Positions 11,828-24,300 of a stretch of 64,000 bases of DNA are shown here, piece by piece. Source of the stretch: Stemphylium vesicarium (lineage: Eukaryota; Ascomycota; Dothideomycetes; Pleosporales; Pleosporaceae); the NCBI GenBank assembly GCA_004380135.1, contig QXCR01000047.1:1-64000 (forward strand), written 5' to 3'. A model generated the notes under the pieces. It was not told the DNA's origin, did no database searches, and saw only the letters and a program-made list of their open reading frames with translations. The position numbers and the translations under genes were made by a program. Each line of letters starts with the position of its first letter. The first letter of the stretch is position 1.

Positions 11828-14200
11828 TTAAGATGCTGCGGCAACAGTGAGACCTGCGCCGTCTTCCTTGATCGCCACTCTAGCTGTGTCGCCGCCGCGA
11901 ATCTCTCCACGGATCAGCTTGTCAGCTAAACCGTTACCGATCTCTCTGGCAATGAGCCTGTTCAGTGGCCGCGCGCCGAACTTTGGATCGTAGCCTCTAT
12001 CACATAGCCATTGTTTAGCATCATCTGGGCATTCGAGAACAATCCTGCGCTCATCCAGTCGCTGCTGAAGTTCCTTCAGACGTATGTCCACGATGTCTCT
12101 CAGCGCCTCTCGGGACAAGCGCCGGAACACGATAAACTCGTCGAGACGGTTGAGGAACTCCGGTGGGTATGTCGCAGAAACAACGTCCATGACAGCACTG
12201 CGTACTGCCGGCGAAATCTCGCTCGAATCCTTGTTGACAGAGTGCAGAGCGTCATCGCCAACAATGATGTCAGCCCCGAGATTGGAGGTCATGACAATGA
12301 TCGTGTTGCGGAAGTCGACCTTGTGGCCCTGTGCGTCTGTGAGGAAGCCCTCGTCAAGGACTTGCAAGAGAAGTGTCGAGATGTCCTTGTGAGCTTTCTC
12401 CCATTCATCGAACAGGAGAACAGCGTACGGCTTTCGTCGCACAGCTTCAGTAAGCTGGCCGGCGTCCTCGTACCCCACGTAACCCGCAGGAGAGCCAATG
12501 AGACGCGATACTGTGTGCTTCTCGCTAAACTCACTCATGTCGAACCTGATGACAGCTTGGGGCGTGCTGAAAAGGTATTCTGCAAGTCGCTTACAAACCT
12601 CAGTCTTTCCTACACCCGTCGGGCCCAACATCATGAATGAGGCGATGGGTCTGTTCTCGCCAGACAGTCCAGCTCTTTGGAGTCGAATGGCGTTTGCGAC
12701 GGCCGTCAACGCCTCATCCTGGCCCTTGACATACTGACGGAGGGTGTCCTCCATGTTTATGAGCTTCTCGCTCTCCCCTGAATTGAGCTTGGATAGCGGG
12801 ATACCGGTGGTACGAGAGACAACCGACGCGATGTCATCCGCTGTGACAGAGTCGTGCAGCAGGGAACCCTGTCGGTTGGCTCCTGCGGTTACTTCCTCAT
12901 CCCTTGGGAGCTTTTGCTCTAGCTCTGGAATCCTGCTGTACTGGAGCTCACCAGCCTTTGCAAAATTGCCCTCTCGGCGAGCTTGCTCGAGCTCAAGCTT
13001 TGCCCTTTCGAGGTTCTCTTGTGCATTCTTGATTGCTTCTAGCTCTCCTCGCTCTTTCTCCCATTTCTCCGTCAACACTTTTACTTCGTCCTGTTTCTGT
13101 TTCAATGTTTCTTCAAGGCGCTCACGTCGCTCCTTGCTGGCAATGTCAGTTTCCTTGCGGAGCGACTCAAGCTCTATCTGAATAGTCATGATCTGGCGAT
13201 CGAGCTCCTGAATTGCATCGGGTTTGCTTTCTTGCTGTAGACGCAGCGCACTTGCAGCCTCATCTACCAGGTCAATGGCTTTGTCGGGGAGGAAACGGTC
13301 GGTGATGTATCGGTTGCTGTACGAGGCGGCAGCGACCAAAGCATTGTCGGTGATACGTACGCCATGGTGAACTTCGTATCGCTCCTTGATACCGCGCAGT
13401 ATAGAGATTGTATCTTGAACGGAAGGCTCACCGACAAGGATAGGCTGAAATCGTCTCGCAAGCGCCGCGTCTTTTTCGATCTGACGGTATTCGTTGAGTG
13501 TTGTTGCTCCACAAAGCTGTAGTTCTCCGCGACTGAGGGCAGGCTTGAGGAGATTGCTGGCGTCGATACTACCCTCTGCCTTACCCAGACCCAACAACGT
13601 GTGTAGTTCGTCGACGAACAGGATTACACCCTTCTTGGCCTCTTCGACCTCCTTCAACACGCTCTTCAACCTTTCCTCAAAGTCGCCTCGGAATTTTGCA
13701 CCGGCGATGAGTGAGCCGAGATCAAGAGAGATGACGCGCTTTTCCTGTATCGATTCGGGTACATCTCCCTTCACAATGCGCTGAGCTAGGCCTTCGAGAA
13801 TGGCCGTCTTGCCCGTTCCAGCGGAGCCGATCAAGACCGGATTGTTCTTCGTTCGTCGCGATAAGATCTGGATCGTGCGCTGTATTTCGCCATCTCGACC
13901 TATGACTGGATCTAATTTGCCATCCCGCGCGCGTGCAGTGAGATCTACTCCATACTGCTCCAACGCAGCTTTTTCAGGCTCACCACCGAGGTTCATACGG
14001 TGTGTTCCACCAGGAGGATGTGGTCGGCCGCCATTCGCATATCCTCGAGACGATACTAGCGGCCTCAGGATCTTCTGTTGCTGGGATGATCGTGCTACGG
14101 ATGTGTTGAGGCATAACGGCGATGGGCGAATGGGAAGTGGTCGTGCGATAGAGGGAGGTGCGATGCGCCTTGCGGCAATGCGTGCTCTATTGGTCAGCAT
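11828..14200 (-). CDS. HSP78: mitochondrial ClpB-type disaggregase HSP78
   Basis: A single uninterrupted 790-codon frame. Residues 1 to ~65 are rich in Arg/Ser/Pro with almost no acids, as expected of a mitochondrial presequence. The ClpB N-domain is absent, which separates HSP78 from cytosolic HSP104. AAA-1 has Walker A GSAGTGKT at residues 125-132 and Walker B GVILFVDELHTLLG. A charged coiled-coil middle domain spans about 325-430. AAA-2 has GPTGVGKT near 530 and Walker B as LLFDEWEKAH, where Trp sits in a position often Val or Phe. The C-terminal sensor-2 region reads YDPKFGARPLNR. The protein resolubilises matrix aggregates with mitochondrial Hsp70. It shares a 433-bp divergent promoter region with EF-1beta. 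Absence of introns fits a stress gene. Confidence 0.96.
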   Translation of the reverse strand: MLTNRARIAARRIAPPSIARPLPIRPSPLCLNTSVARSSQQQKILRPLVSSRGYANGGRPHPPGGTHRMNLGGEPEKAALEQYGVDLTARARDGKLDPVIGRDGEIQRTIQILSRRTKNNPVLIGSAGTGKTAILEGLAQRIVKGDVPESIQEKRVISLDLGSLIAGAKFRGDFEERLKSVLKEVEEAKKGVILFVDELHTLLGLGKAEGSIDASNLLKPALSRGELQLCGATTLNEYRQIEKDAALARRFQPILVGEPSVQDTISILRGIKERYEVHHGVRITDNALVAAASYSNRYITDRFLPDKAIDLVDEAASALRLQQESKPDAIQELDRQIMTIQIELESLRKETDIASKERRERLEETLKQKQDEVKVLTEKWEKERGELEAIKNAQENLERAKLELEQARREGNFAKAGELQYSRIPELEQKLPRDEEVTAGANRQGSLLHDSVTADDIASVVSRTTGIPLSKLNSGESEKLINMEDTLRQYVKGQDEALTAVANAIRLQRAGLSGENRPIASFMMLGPTGVGKTEVCKRLAEYLFSTPQAVIRFDMSEFSEKHTVSRLIGSPAGYVGYEDAGQLTEAVRRKPYAVLLFDEWEKAHKDISTLLLQVLDEGFLTDAQGHKVDFRNTIIVMTSNLGADIIVGDDALHSVNKDSSEISPAVRSAVMDVVSATYPPEFLNRLDEFIVFRRLSREALRDIVDIRLKELQQRLDERRIVLECPDDAKQWLCDRGYDPKFGARPLNRLIAREIGNGLADKLIRGEIRGGDTARVAIKEDGAGLTVAAAS

Positions 14201-14633
14201 GTTGATTTCGAGGACGGAATACGAGCAGAAAATAGGTGGAAAATGATGGAGAGGGAATCATTATATTCGTGGTGGATGGCGAGAGCACAGGCTTCGGCGA
14301 AGAACCGCGGTGGTTCGACGACTTTCTACGACTACGAGCAACGCGCCAGGCCCACGACAGCACGACTGTCGCGAAGAACCTTCGGGGCGATATCAAAGTA
14401 TGCGGCCGCGGTATGGGTCTACGTGTGGTTCGAATGCATAAAGATATATGAACAGTGGTGGGAGCATCAAGGTGAACGGTGCCCCTCGAACGCGGTCGAG
14501 CTCGTACTAGCGCGGGGCCGTGCGTACGAAAGCAATCTCCTCCCAGCCCCAGCGCTGTAAAAAACTTTGATTCTCCCCTCAACCACAACACTTCGCTTCT
14601 CTTTTACCTTACACACAATCCAATCCAGCAAAC
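14201..14633. promoter_or_regulatory. shared divergent promoter region, HSP78 / EF-1beta
   Basis: The 433 bases between the two start codons must serve both a heat-inducible chaperone and a constitutive translation gene. Directly before EF-1beta there is a pyrimidine- and CAACA-rich leader (about 14572-14630), typical of highly expressed fungal genes. An AT-rich AGATATATGAA element lies near 14441. A candidate heat-shock element is listed separately. Confidence 0.6.
14375..14384. promoter_or_regulatory. candidate heat-shock element
   Basis: The bases AGAACCTTCG fit the inverted pair nGAAnnTTCn bound by Hsf1, with another GAA immediately upstream. It lies about 175 bp upstream of the HSP78 start. 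A two-unit match is weak alone; its position in front of a heat-shock gene raises its credibility. Confidence 0.4.
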
Positions 14634-15621
14634 ATGGGCTTCACTGATCTTGTTTCCGACGCGGGCTTGGCCCTCCTCAACCACTACGTTAAGACGCGCT
14701 CTTACATTGTTGGGTAAGTTCCTACCCCACCATAGACATTTCTCCTGCCTTCGTGTTTTCGCACCGCACCGCAAACGCGTCGCAACCCCCCAGCTTTCGA
14801 ATGATGAGAACATTTGGTCCGTGTTAATGAGGCGGCTTAAGACCCCGCTATCTGAATACAAACCCAAGCGCTTGTCGCACCTCTGATCTAGTCCTTGTTT
14901 CTGCTGCATCTCTTCCAAGTATCCTTGAAGAGTCATCGGCTAACATGACATAGCTACTCCCCATCGCAGGCCGATGTCAAGGTCTTCCAGCAGATCAAGC
15001 AGGTTCCCGCGCCAGAGAAGTACCCGTACGCATGGCGCTGGTACAACCACATGCTCACCTTCGAGGGCGAGTTCGAGTCCCTTCCCGGTGACCCAACCAA
15101 GGACTTCACTGCCTACGGCCCTGAATCCTCCGAGCTGCCCGTAAACCCCGCCAAGGCCCCTGAGAAGGCTGAGGAGGACGACGACGACGATGTCGACCTG
15201 TTCGGTAGCGACGACGAGGAGGAGGACGCCGAGGCCGCCAGGATCAAGGAGGAGCGTCTGGCCGAGTACAACAAGAAGAAGGCTGGCAAGGTCAAGCCTG
15301 CTGCCAAGTCTATCGTTACCCTTGACGTCAAGCCATGGGGTATGTTTCCGCAAGTGCCCTCTGCATCGGTCGCAATGCTAACAATGTGTAGACGACGAGA
15401 CAAACATGGACGAGCTCAAGGCCAACGTTCTCTCCATCGAGAAGGACGGTCTCGTCTGGGGTGCCTCCAAGTTGGTTGCTGTCGGTTTCGGCATCAAGAA
15501 GCTCCAGATCAACTTGGTCGTCGAGGACGACAAGGTCTCGCTGGACGAGCTCCAGCAACAGATCGAGGAGTTCGAAGACCACGTCCAGTCCACCGACGTT
15601 GTTGCCATGCAGAAGTTGTAG
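14634..15621 (+). CDS. EFB1: translation elongation factor 1-beta
   Basis: Three exons, 14634-14713, 14954-15339 and 15392-15621, give 231 residues, the family's usual size. The order is an N-terminal GST-C-like segment (residues 1 to ~70), an acidic linker with a run of Asp/Glu and FGSDDEEED that matches the casein-kinase-II-type site, and the C-terminal guanine-exchange domain from VTLDVKPWDDETNMDEL to the end (about 145-231). It reloads eEF1A with GTP in the cytosol. Codon choice is strongly biased (GAG, AAG, GTC, CTC, GCC), unlike most neighbours, as expected for very high expression. Intron 1 is 240 bp, long for this genome. Confidence 0.96.
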
Positions 15622-16780
15622 ACGACTCGCTGCGGGCGGGCGCTTTTATGACCATTTGACGAAGAGTATGCAAGATCATGACGGAAGGTTTGGGCTCGGT
15701 TTACGGTTTGACGTCTTTATGAGCAGTCGCTAGACGAGAGCCAAAATAACGACATGGTAGAGATACCACACCCACTGCGGGACCACAACACAATCTTGCC
15801 ACTCACATGCACCGGTGATTCGACGTTCATCACAGTCTATGAGAACGCTTGTATGATCCTCGACTTAGATCGCTGTTGAGCAAGAGTGGCTTTCTCCTGA
15901 TGTCGCTTTGCATTGGTGTGGTTGTACTGTGCTCTTGTCAGGACTATCAGAAGATCTACTACTCACATTATGTAGTATTCCATCCTTACAAGGCTTCATC
16001 AAGCCATGGCTGGCAGGAGTCGACAGCGAGTGCAGCCCAGGTGATTGTTCCGATAGGAATGGGTGGAGTTGATTGCTTCTCCTGTGCAGCGCACCGATGA
16101 CTCACCCGCTGCGCACAAAATGTGTTGGGGTGGTCTAAATGGTTACCTCGTTGCTGTTGCTACTTGAAGCGAAAGCTTAGCAAGTTAGACCCAGCTTCTG
16201 TGCATCGCATTGTCTGGAAAGACATCCAGTCGAATATTCGGAGTTTATTCTCTCCTCAACCACCGATGGCTTATGTCCGAGTGCATCCGCACGTGATTGC
16301 TAACCAACGGTCGTGATTACTGAAATTACTGAATCGAGAGTCGACCCTTGCCACGAATCGGCTCTTAGCAAAGAAACGGCCTGGCTGTCCTACACATAGG
16401 TCATACAGGTAGCGCATCCTTGTAGTTGTTGAACATGTGAGCAGTTGGATGGCAACAACCCAAGACACATTTCGAACCATGCGCAATCGAAGAGTAGCTT
16501 ACGCTGTGATCCTTGTCACTTTATTCGTACAACGCCTCGAAGCAAAGTAAGCGGATTAGCAAGTACCCTCATTGGCAAACGTGGAGCCGACTCCACGGCG
16601 CGTTGTGCAAACACCGACTCCGAGAGTGCGAGCGCCCGCTTTTGTGGAGTTAAAGCGCGGAGGGACGGACGTTCAAGTCGATATATCAAATCGTAGCCAT
16701 GCACGTCGACCAAGAAATCTGTATTCTATGAACTCATCGCTTTTCGCATCTACCGTTGCCTTGCATCAATATTGACAACC
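15622..16780. other. intergenic, no gene seen
   Basis: EF-1beta 3' region followed by the promoter of the MFS gene. There is no recognisable coding, RNA or repeat feature. Confidence 0.5.
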
Positions 16781-18799
16781 ATGAATAACGAAGACCAGTA
16801 CATGGGAAATGCTGAACGAGATGCTAGCCCCAATCGTTTCCCACGGCTGCAAAGCTCCGACGAGAAGGACCCGATACACGAATCAAGCGGCCACCGAAAG
16901 TCGCTGTCTGATGGAACCCTGTCATCGGACCCATCTTCAGACGCTTCAGAAGCAGAACGCGACGCCGCTCTATCAAGAATACCAACCGAGCACGACAACG
17001 TGGGAGGTCTGGAACGCCATGCAACAGCTTTGGATCGAATACACACGGCGAGAAGCCAGCACTCACAGACCGTCGGCAGCGGTATCTTGAGAAGCAGATC
17101 ATCCAGGAAACCGTTACCGGCGTTTGGTGCTGGGAAACCGTACCCCCCTCCGCTTCCCAATCGCGACGAATACGTCGTGGAATTCGATGGACCCAACGAT
17201 CCCCTACATGCACAGAACTGGCCGTTTAAGAAGAAGCTTTACACAGCTGTAATGCTGGGGTTTACAACGCTATCGGCAGCGTTTGGAAGTTCGATCTTTA
17301 GTGCAGCAACACGTGCTATCGAGGCCAAGTTCCATGTTGGATCTGTTGTTGCTACACTCGGGACGTCGCTCTATGTCCTGGGCTTTGCAACTGGTCCCAT
17401 ATTGTGGGCACCGTTCTCAGAACTCAAGGGTAGACGGCTACCGTTGGTCATCGCATCGTTCGGCTTCTCCGTCTTCAACATAGCGGTTGCAGTAGGCAAG
17501 GATCTTCAGACTGTTCTGATATGTCGTTTCTTTGCTGGCTTCTTTGGTGCTTGTCCACTCACTGTAAGTGTTGCGAATGGCCTTCCTATGCCCCGCCAAT
17601 TTCTTTCTCGGCAGCTAACATCGTGTACAGTGCGTTGCTGCCGTTTTTTCGGACATGTTCGATAGTCGAACACGCGGGATGGCTGTGACAGTCTTCTCGA
17701 TGACGGTGTTCACTGGTCCGCTTCTTGCACCCTTCGTCGGTGGCTTTATAGTCATGTCCGACCTCGGCTGGCGATGGACGGCGTACATTGTGTAAGTAGC
17801 AATCCACTCACCCTCACCACAAGATAGACAGAGAAAGCGTACAAGCTAACATCACCGTGCTAGGTCTTTCATGGGCTTCGCCGTCTTCATTCTCAACCTC
17901 CTTTTCCTCCCAGAATCCTACCCCCCAGCCATCCTCGTCGCGAAAGCCGAAGATCTCCGCCGTCGAACCAAGAACTGGGGCATCCACGCCAAGCAAGAGG
18001 AGATTGAAATCGATTTCCGCGAACTCCTGGAGAAGAACTTTTCCAGACCGCTCAGGATGCTGGTCACAGAACGCATTGTACTGCTCCTCAGTATATACAT
18101 GGCGTTCATCTATGGGCTCCTATACCTCTTCCTCACCGCCTATCCTCTGGTATTCCAGGGCGTTCACGGTATGAACCCTGGAGTCGGCGGCCTCCCGTAC
18201 TTTGGTATGATTACTGGCCAGCTGACGGCTGGTACAATCATCTTCCTCCGACAGCCCGGGTACCAGAGGAAACTTGCCGCCAACAATGGCGTCGCTATCC
18301 CCGAGTGGCGATTGCCAGAGGTTATCGTTGGCGGAGCGTGTTTCGCTATAGGCCTGTTCTGGTTCGGGTGGACAGGATACAGGCAGGATATCCACTGGAT
18401 CGTTCCTACTCTATCTGGACTTCTGACAGGTTTCGGCCTTTTGTCCGTGTTCCTGCAGTCACTCAACTACCTCATCGACGCGTATCTAATGGTAAGTTTG
18501 CGTCCAGCTTCGCCCCCCCCCACTCCTCTGACTATCCCTTTGCTGATTTTGTGTTTCATCTTTCATAGTTTGCCGCGTCTGCTATTGCAGCCAACACGTT
18601 CCTGCGTAGTTTGTGCGGAGCAGCGTTCCCGCTCTTTGCTAAGCAAATGTTCGAGGGTATGGGGATTGAGTGGGCAGCTACCTTGCTTGGATGCATTGCT
18701 GCTTTGTTGGTTCCAGTCCCTATCTGGTTCTACTTGAACGGTGCGAAGATCAGGGAGAAGAGCGCGTATGCACCAACGAAGCCGGCCGCTCCAAAATAG
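16781..18799 (+). CDS. MFS transporter, DHA1 drug:H+ antiporter type
   Basis: Four exons in phase (16781-17563, 17631-17791, 17864-18491, 18569-18799) give 600 residues. A long hydrophilic Ser-rich N-terminus (about 1-130) ends in VEFDGPNDPLHAQNWP, the typical entry to fungal polyamine/drug antiporters. Twelve hydrophobic spans then follow, split by a central cytoplasmic loop after RWTAYIVSF. Motif A reads PFSELKGRR between spans 2 and 3. Motif C-like glycines lie in VFTGPLLAPFVGGF, which marks the antiporter subgroup. The family exports diverse organic compounds at the plasma membrane; the substrate cannot be read from sequence. No cluster partners are adjacent. Confidence 0.92.
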
Positions 18800-19694
18800 T
18801 AGGAAGTTCGACGATGAGGTGGCATAACAAAGCGTTGGGCAATTGCCTCATCGTATAAATTAGATAAATTCACTTGCCTTCCTACCCTTCTCATTGACAG
18901 ATCTCTGCATCTCCCGATTGTGGGCCGGCTCGATCGGATGCAGATAAACTCCCTTCGAACAACGACGTCTAAGTTCTGACATGCGCTAGTAGCAAGCCGT
19001 CGCGGCGGAGGGTCGGACCCTTCTTTGCGCGACAACAGCTCACCCCTGCGCCGTCAACTCTCCCCTCCAAACTATCTCATCCCAAGATTACCTCCACTTC
19101 GCATCTGCAAACTCTCAACCGTGCATCCATGAAGTCGTCTACACGCGCCACTCTAACTGGCCCGTCGGCACGTTTCGCTCTGTCGCAGATTGAGCGCTTC
19201 CGCGCCACAGATGGCAACGGCCAAAGAGCATCGACTGGCTGCCGTGCTTCCTTGTTTCACAATGCCGATCTCTGCAACCCCCCTGGGCGGGCAGCGCAGC
19301 GCTCGCCAACGCGCCCGCGCCCTTAATTTAGATTTGATGGGTGAGACCCTGGTTGACGATGATGACATAGGATGAGGCTGTGCGCCCACCTTGTTGCTTT
19401 GTGAAGTTGTTTGGTGATCTTGCAACTTTTGGACTGTCTTTACGATCGCTCCGCGGGCTTTCACACACACTCCTTTTGCTGCTTTTTTTTTTGCTACTGC
19501 TGCTGATTCTAGGACGCTGTGCGATCCCATATCCAACGTCTACTTTTGCGCGCGCGCACGACTAGAACTACTGGAACGAATACTCTTGCGACAGTATTTG
19601 CGACTGCGACTGGGTCGCCCGACAGGCCAACGTACTTGCCTGGGCATAAGAGCTGGACAGAGAACATCAGAGAGACCGAGAAGAAAGGGTAAAG
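18800..19694. other. intergenic, no gene seen
   Basis: Promoter and leader side of the membrane-protein gene at 19695. A T/C/G-rich tract with TGCTGC runs lies at about 19476-19506, and a short GCGC alternation near 19551. No coding region is supported. Confidence 0.5.
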
Positions 19695-20739
19695 ATGGTG
19701 TTCAACTGCTCCACCGTCCCTGAGACGACAAACACCGATGCTGGAGTCGCGGGCGCAGGCGTAAGTACCACCATCACCATCCTCACGACCCCTCGGCCTC
19801 AAGCCCCCACCCAACGCAGTAGTACACACACCAAGCTAACACATCCTATCCTCACAGACCCTCCTATCCTTCATAATAACCAACATCCTCTCCATCCTGC
19901 TTTCCGCAACCATAATCCTACTCGGCTTACGAAAATCCACTTCGGCACCAATCTCGCGCAAACTGCTGCAATCCTTCTCGGACCAACAAATCCTCACCGG
20001 CATCGGAATTCAAAGCGTGGGCCTAGCCAAGATGAAAACAATGGTACCCTACCACTTCTTCATCATCTGGCTGCTGTCGCTGCTCTCCACGGCCACCAAC
20101 CTGGCCACGCTCCTCGCGCTTGTCAACGATTTCAAGCGCGACTGGGTGCTGCGCTGGATACGCCAACTCCTCATGCTGGTAAATATGTTCCTCGGCATCC
20201 TGTCAGGCGTGTTTATCCTGCAGACGGTGATGAAGAACATGAACCCGCGACTACCCATCGCGTGTGTCTGGGAGGTAGAAAGTAAAGGATCGAGCGGAAA
20301 CGCCGCGTTGAGCATCGCAGGCACTATTGCTGTCATCGCAGGCCAGGTCATCACCTTTGGGTTTGCAACATGGTACTTGCATAACAGGTCCAATCCCAAA
20401 TGGCTCAAGACGGTCCAGGTCATCGGCCTCTTCGCTTGTCTGGCAATGGGCGTTGGCGCTACTGTGCGTGTTGTGCTCGAGAGTCAGGCTTTTGGTACTC
20501 CGCCGCAGGCTGTGCATCTTGTCGGTCCTAGCGAGGGGAACTGGAGCTTCGGACAGCTGCTGCCGCTCTTGCTGCTGGCCCTCCCTGTTATCAGCACCGT
20601 TGAGATTGCGAGAGGCGAGGAACTTAAGCCAAAGAGTAGAGTCGATGAGGATACTGTGCCGCTGTTTGCAAATGGCAGTGACATGGAGTTTCAGCCTAAT
20701 CCGCTCGTGGGGAGTGGGAATAGTTTGTTTAGGAAGTAG
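19695..20739 (+). CDS. fungal multi-span membrane protein, function unknown
   Basis: Two exons, 19695-19760 and 19858-20739, give about 315 residues. The first exon encodes only a short polar N-terminus (22 residues) and the second all the hydrophobic segments. Spans can be seen at about residues 23-46, 85-108, 125-147, 170-195, 208-228 and 262-282. Between the first two lies the polar stretch DQQILTGIGIQSVGLAKM, which I recall as a recurring feature of hypothetical proteins in many Pezizomycotina. The C-terminus is hydrophilic. It resembles neither MFS nor a clear Pth11-type receptor. I do not assign a function; channel, receptor or membrane-organising roles are all open. Confidence 0.8.
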
Positions 20740-21345
20740 GGAAGGATGTGTAGTTGAGGGTTTTGTATATGTACACGATGGGGATTTGTATCTCGAAATT
20801 CAAATATAGATTGAGTTCAATTTGAGCATTCTGGCTTCTTTTTCCCCAAGTTTTTTGTAATCACCTCATAACGGAGAGAAGACATTTGGTTCGGAAAAGC
20901 GCCATGAACATTTGCCGCCATCCATCATCTCTCGATTGCGAAGATTCACATTAACTCCTCTCTCTGGCTCGTGGTAACCCCCTCCCCACAACGACCCAAC
21001 ACGCAAGTGACCGTCTAAAAAAGCAAAGACACACGTGGCTTGAAACAAGACTCCCCATACCGCCACGCTAATTCTCTTTTTCCTTTTCAAGCTTTGGCTC
21101 AAAATGTCTACAATTACATGATATCCCACGCTTTGCATCCCACCAAAAAAAAAGAACATACAAGACCCCAGAAGGCCAATATGTACGAAGCACAAAAGAC
21201 ACCTAATCGTGTTTCTCACTCCATGGAGATAACGCGCGCGCACAGGAAGCGGCCCAATGTGGGGGTTTTTTTTTAATACAATGTCAAAAAGGTAAGGAGA
21301 CTGTGACAGAGGGAAAATGTGAGAGAGAGGGAGAGGGAAGCTATA
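20740..21345. other. convergent intergenic region
   Basis: Holds the 3' ends of the membrane-protein gene (plus) and HIR1 (minus). Short A/T runs near 21146-21154 and 21267-21275 and a GA-rich tract at 21322-21340 are the only visible structure. Confidence 0.5.
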
Positions 21346-24300
21346 CTACATATCCGTAATCATAGCCTGATCATCCTGGCGCTGACCCTCGGTGACGATA
21401 TTGAGAAGACGCGCATAAGGAACAGTGATGCGTTGGAGATCACGATGTTTACCTGAAAAAGAAAAAAGAGCAGTTAGCAAATGTCACGTAGTCTAGTCGA
21501 CCGCGGATATATAGCTTACCGAGGATCAAAACCGCTTCCTTGAGCAACTCCTCTCTCTTCCAGCCACAGATGACGTCCGGTTCTTTCATCGCGGCATCTT
21601 CTTCTGCTTCTTCGTCGTCGTAGTCGTCGCCGCCATCTTCTTCGTCTTCGGAAACGAGGCTGCCCATCAGACTTCGTAGCAGCTCTTCGATCTTGCCCTT
21701 GAGACCTTCGGCGCCGAGCCGCTTGACGTACATGGTAAAGTACATCTTGAACTCTTCTCTTGCGCCGAGGGTGCGGGCGGCGGCGACGCGGTTCTCCAGA
21801 TGCGCTACACTGGCGCTGCTCTCAAAGGTCTCGTAGCCCTCTGCAGAGACTAGGATCTTGATGAGGCGCTGCAGGTGGAAGGCACGACCCTGGAGGAGGG
21901 ATTGGTTGGTCGTGTTGCGCTCCAGAGCGGGTATGATGCCGGCTGAGATGTTCTCTGCTGAAACCTGGTCGTCTTTTTCTTTCACTGTCGATTTGTCTTG
22001 TGAAGAGCGGATGTTGCCGACGGAAGAGTCGGTCGAGTTCCAGTATTGACTTGTGACGCCCCACCATGGCTCTGAGAGGCGTTGCCAGATGTACATGTCG
22101 GGATTGTATGCGTAACCTTCACCATTTGACATGGCTACTGTTATCCGACCAGCTGAGTTGAGTCGCGCAAAAACTATACCGGGTGATCGGGTGAGATGTG
22201 GTCCTTGGGCATATGCTGCTATGTCGAGGATGGGAGCTAATGAAATCGGTGGGTGTGGCGCAGATATTGTCTTTAGGTTCCAGATGTAGCACATGCCGAC
22301 TGCTGTTATGCACATTAGCCACCAGCCGCGGCAGTCCATGATGACTGGTTGTGCCTCGAGAACCATAGCGTTGAGTGTCCGCCGTCCTGCTGGCGTCCAG
22401 GCATATACTGATCCGTCCTCGCATGCCGCAGCGAACAAGTTCGTGTTACCCGTCACCAAGAGTACAGCCTTCGGTAGAAAGTCTTGCCATAGTGACTGCC
22501 CCTTGCTCGTACATGTCATCCTTGTTGGATCGTGATCTTGCGGTCTCCCTGTCCGTGATGGGCCACTGGCATTGCGGGCTTCAAGTATAACCGTGTCTGG
22601 TATCTCGGCCTTGCCTGTATTCGCATCAACGCCATTTTGCGGTGGCTCACTGCCGTCCATAGTCCGCACAATGACGCTCCTGACCTTTGGTACTGCGAGT
22701 CGCACCTGAGCGAGACTTATCGAGGGGTTAACGATGGCTGGCCTGAGAACTTTGGGCGGTTCTTGCATGTCGTTGTTCTTTGGCGGCGCCGCCGCAGGTG
22801 GAATGAGACCGTTCTCGGAGTTAAGCACTATCGCGGCGCCTCCAGGTTTCACCGATCCAGCCAGTCGTCGCTCCACTTGTTTATCGTCATCGCCTTCAAT
22901 TTCGGCGAATTTCCTTTTGTTTCCAATAAGCATAGTGGCAAGCCCGCCTTTCGGAAATCCATCGTATGGTTTCGACAAGTCGAGGATGTTGTGGGGGTTG
23001 TCACTCCTGCCACCGGATGTTGTTGTCGCGGAGAGGAGTTGGGTCTGAGGTAATGAAGACTCGCCGACGCCTGATGAAGAAGACATCAACATGGGCGCTA
23101 TCCTCTTCTTGCCCTCTTTTGTGACGGTGACTCTTTGCTTGAGCTTTTCGACTCTTTGGTCTGGAGGCGGTTCAACAGGTGCTGGTGGCGGGACTGCGGC
23201 GGTGGATCCGTTGGTGAGAGTCGCCGAGGGAACGACGCCGTTTGTTCCGTTGGTAATTGTTGGGGGTTGAACTGCACCACCATCACCCATTAACGCACCC
23301 ATCCTGCCTTGTACGCCTTTCAGCTCTCCGCTCTTGCTGCTCTCTTCCAAAAGTAGCGCATCTGTGCCCTCAATAATGCCAACCCTCCTACCAGCACCAA
23401 ATTTGGCAAGCGTCTTTTCGTTCTCGGCAAATGTTGCAGGATATCCCAACTCGCCTGCCTCGAACACGAGGGTCATTATACTGCCGTCTAAGCTGGTTGC
23501 ATAGAGCGTTTCTCCGTCCGGTGACCATGATAAATCGGATATTGACTTTCCTGCCAGTTCTTGTGAAATCATAAAGGGCCTGGGAAAACTTGTGTTCCAT
23601 ACACTTAGACATTTGTCTTGCCCGGCGCATGCGACAATGGTTACGGTCGGTTGTGTGATGGTTCCGTCCTTTTCTGGGCGCGGTGGGTCCCTATAGAACA
23701 ACCTTGGAGAGAACGAGGTTACTTCAACAGGCCCTTCGTGACCAACCAGACTAATATCTCCATCCCAGGTTCCACGGGAGAGGATCGCGACTGAGCTGAC
23801 GGGCCCGTTCGTAGCGTTTGCAGCGGCAATGTGGGCGCCATCTGGTGACCATGAGCAACGGCGGAAGTATGTGGTAAGCGGAGAGGTTTGGAAGGGCGCT
23901 GTTATTGTGTGGTCCAAAACAAAGTTGTTGACTTGATCCTGCTGGGACGCATTCGGCGGCGGGGAATTAAATCGATATACTTTAATGGTTCGGTCATCGC
24001 TTGCGGTGGCAAAGTACTTGTTCGCGGGATCGAATGTTATGCCCTTGACGTGACTCTGATGATTCGAGAGCGTCTTCAGCTTCTCGAAAGAATGCCCTGA
24101 CCAGACCACCACCTTCGAATCCAGTCCCACCGAGACCAATATCGAGGAATCGAATGACCAGCCTAGATCCTGTACATCGTTGTCGTGTCCTATGAGGCGG
24201 CGAATGACACGCCAATTCTCGACGGGCGGGGGTTCGTTCGATCCTGCATGTTTATCAGCAATTGCATCCCCTCTGTATGCCGCATATACCCACCAAATGC

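Noticed and set aside
12011..14246. Long plus-strand open frames antisense to HSP78 (up to 209 codons)
   Set aside because: They mirror the codon bias of a real, strongly conserved minus-strand gene, carry no family motifs and are mutually inconsistent.
14801..14886. Possible C/D-box snoRNA in the long first intron of EF-1beta (ATGATGA at 14801, CTGA at 14852 and 14883)
   Set aside because: There is no terminal stem around the boxes, no C' box between the two CTGA motifs, and I recognised no rRNA complementarity upstream of either.
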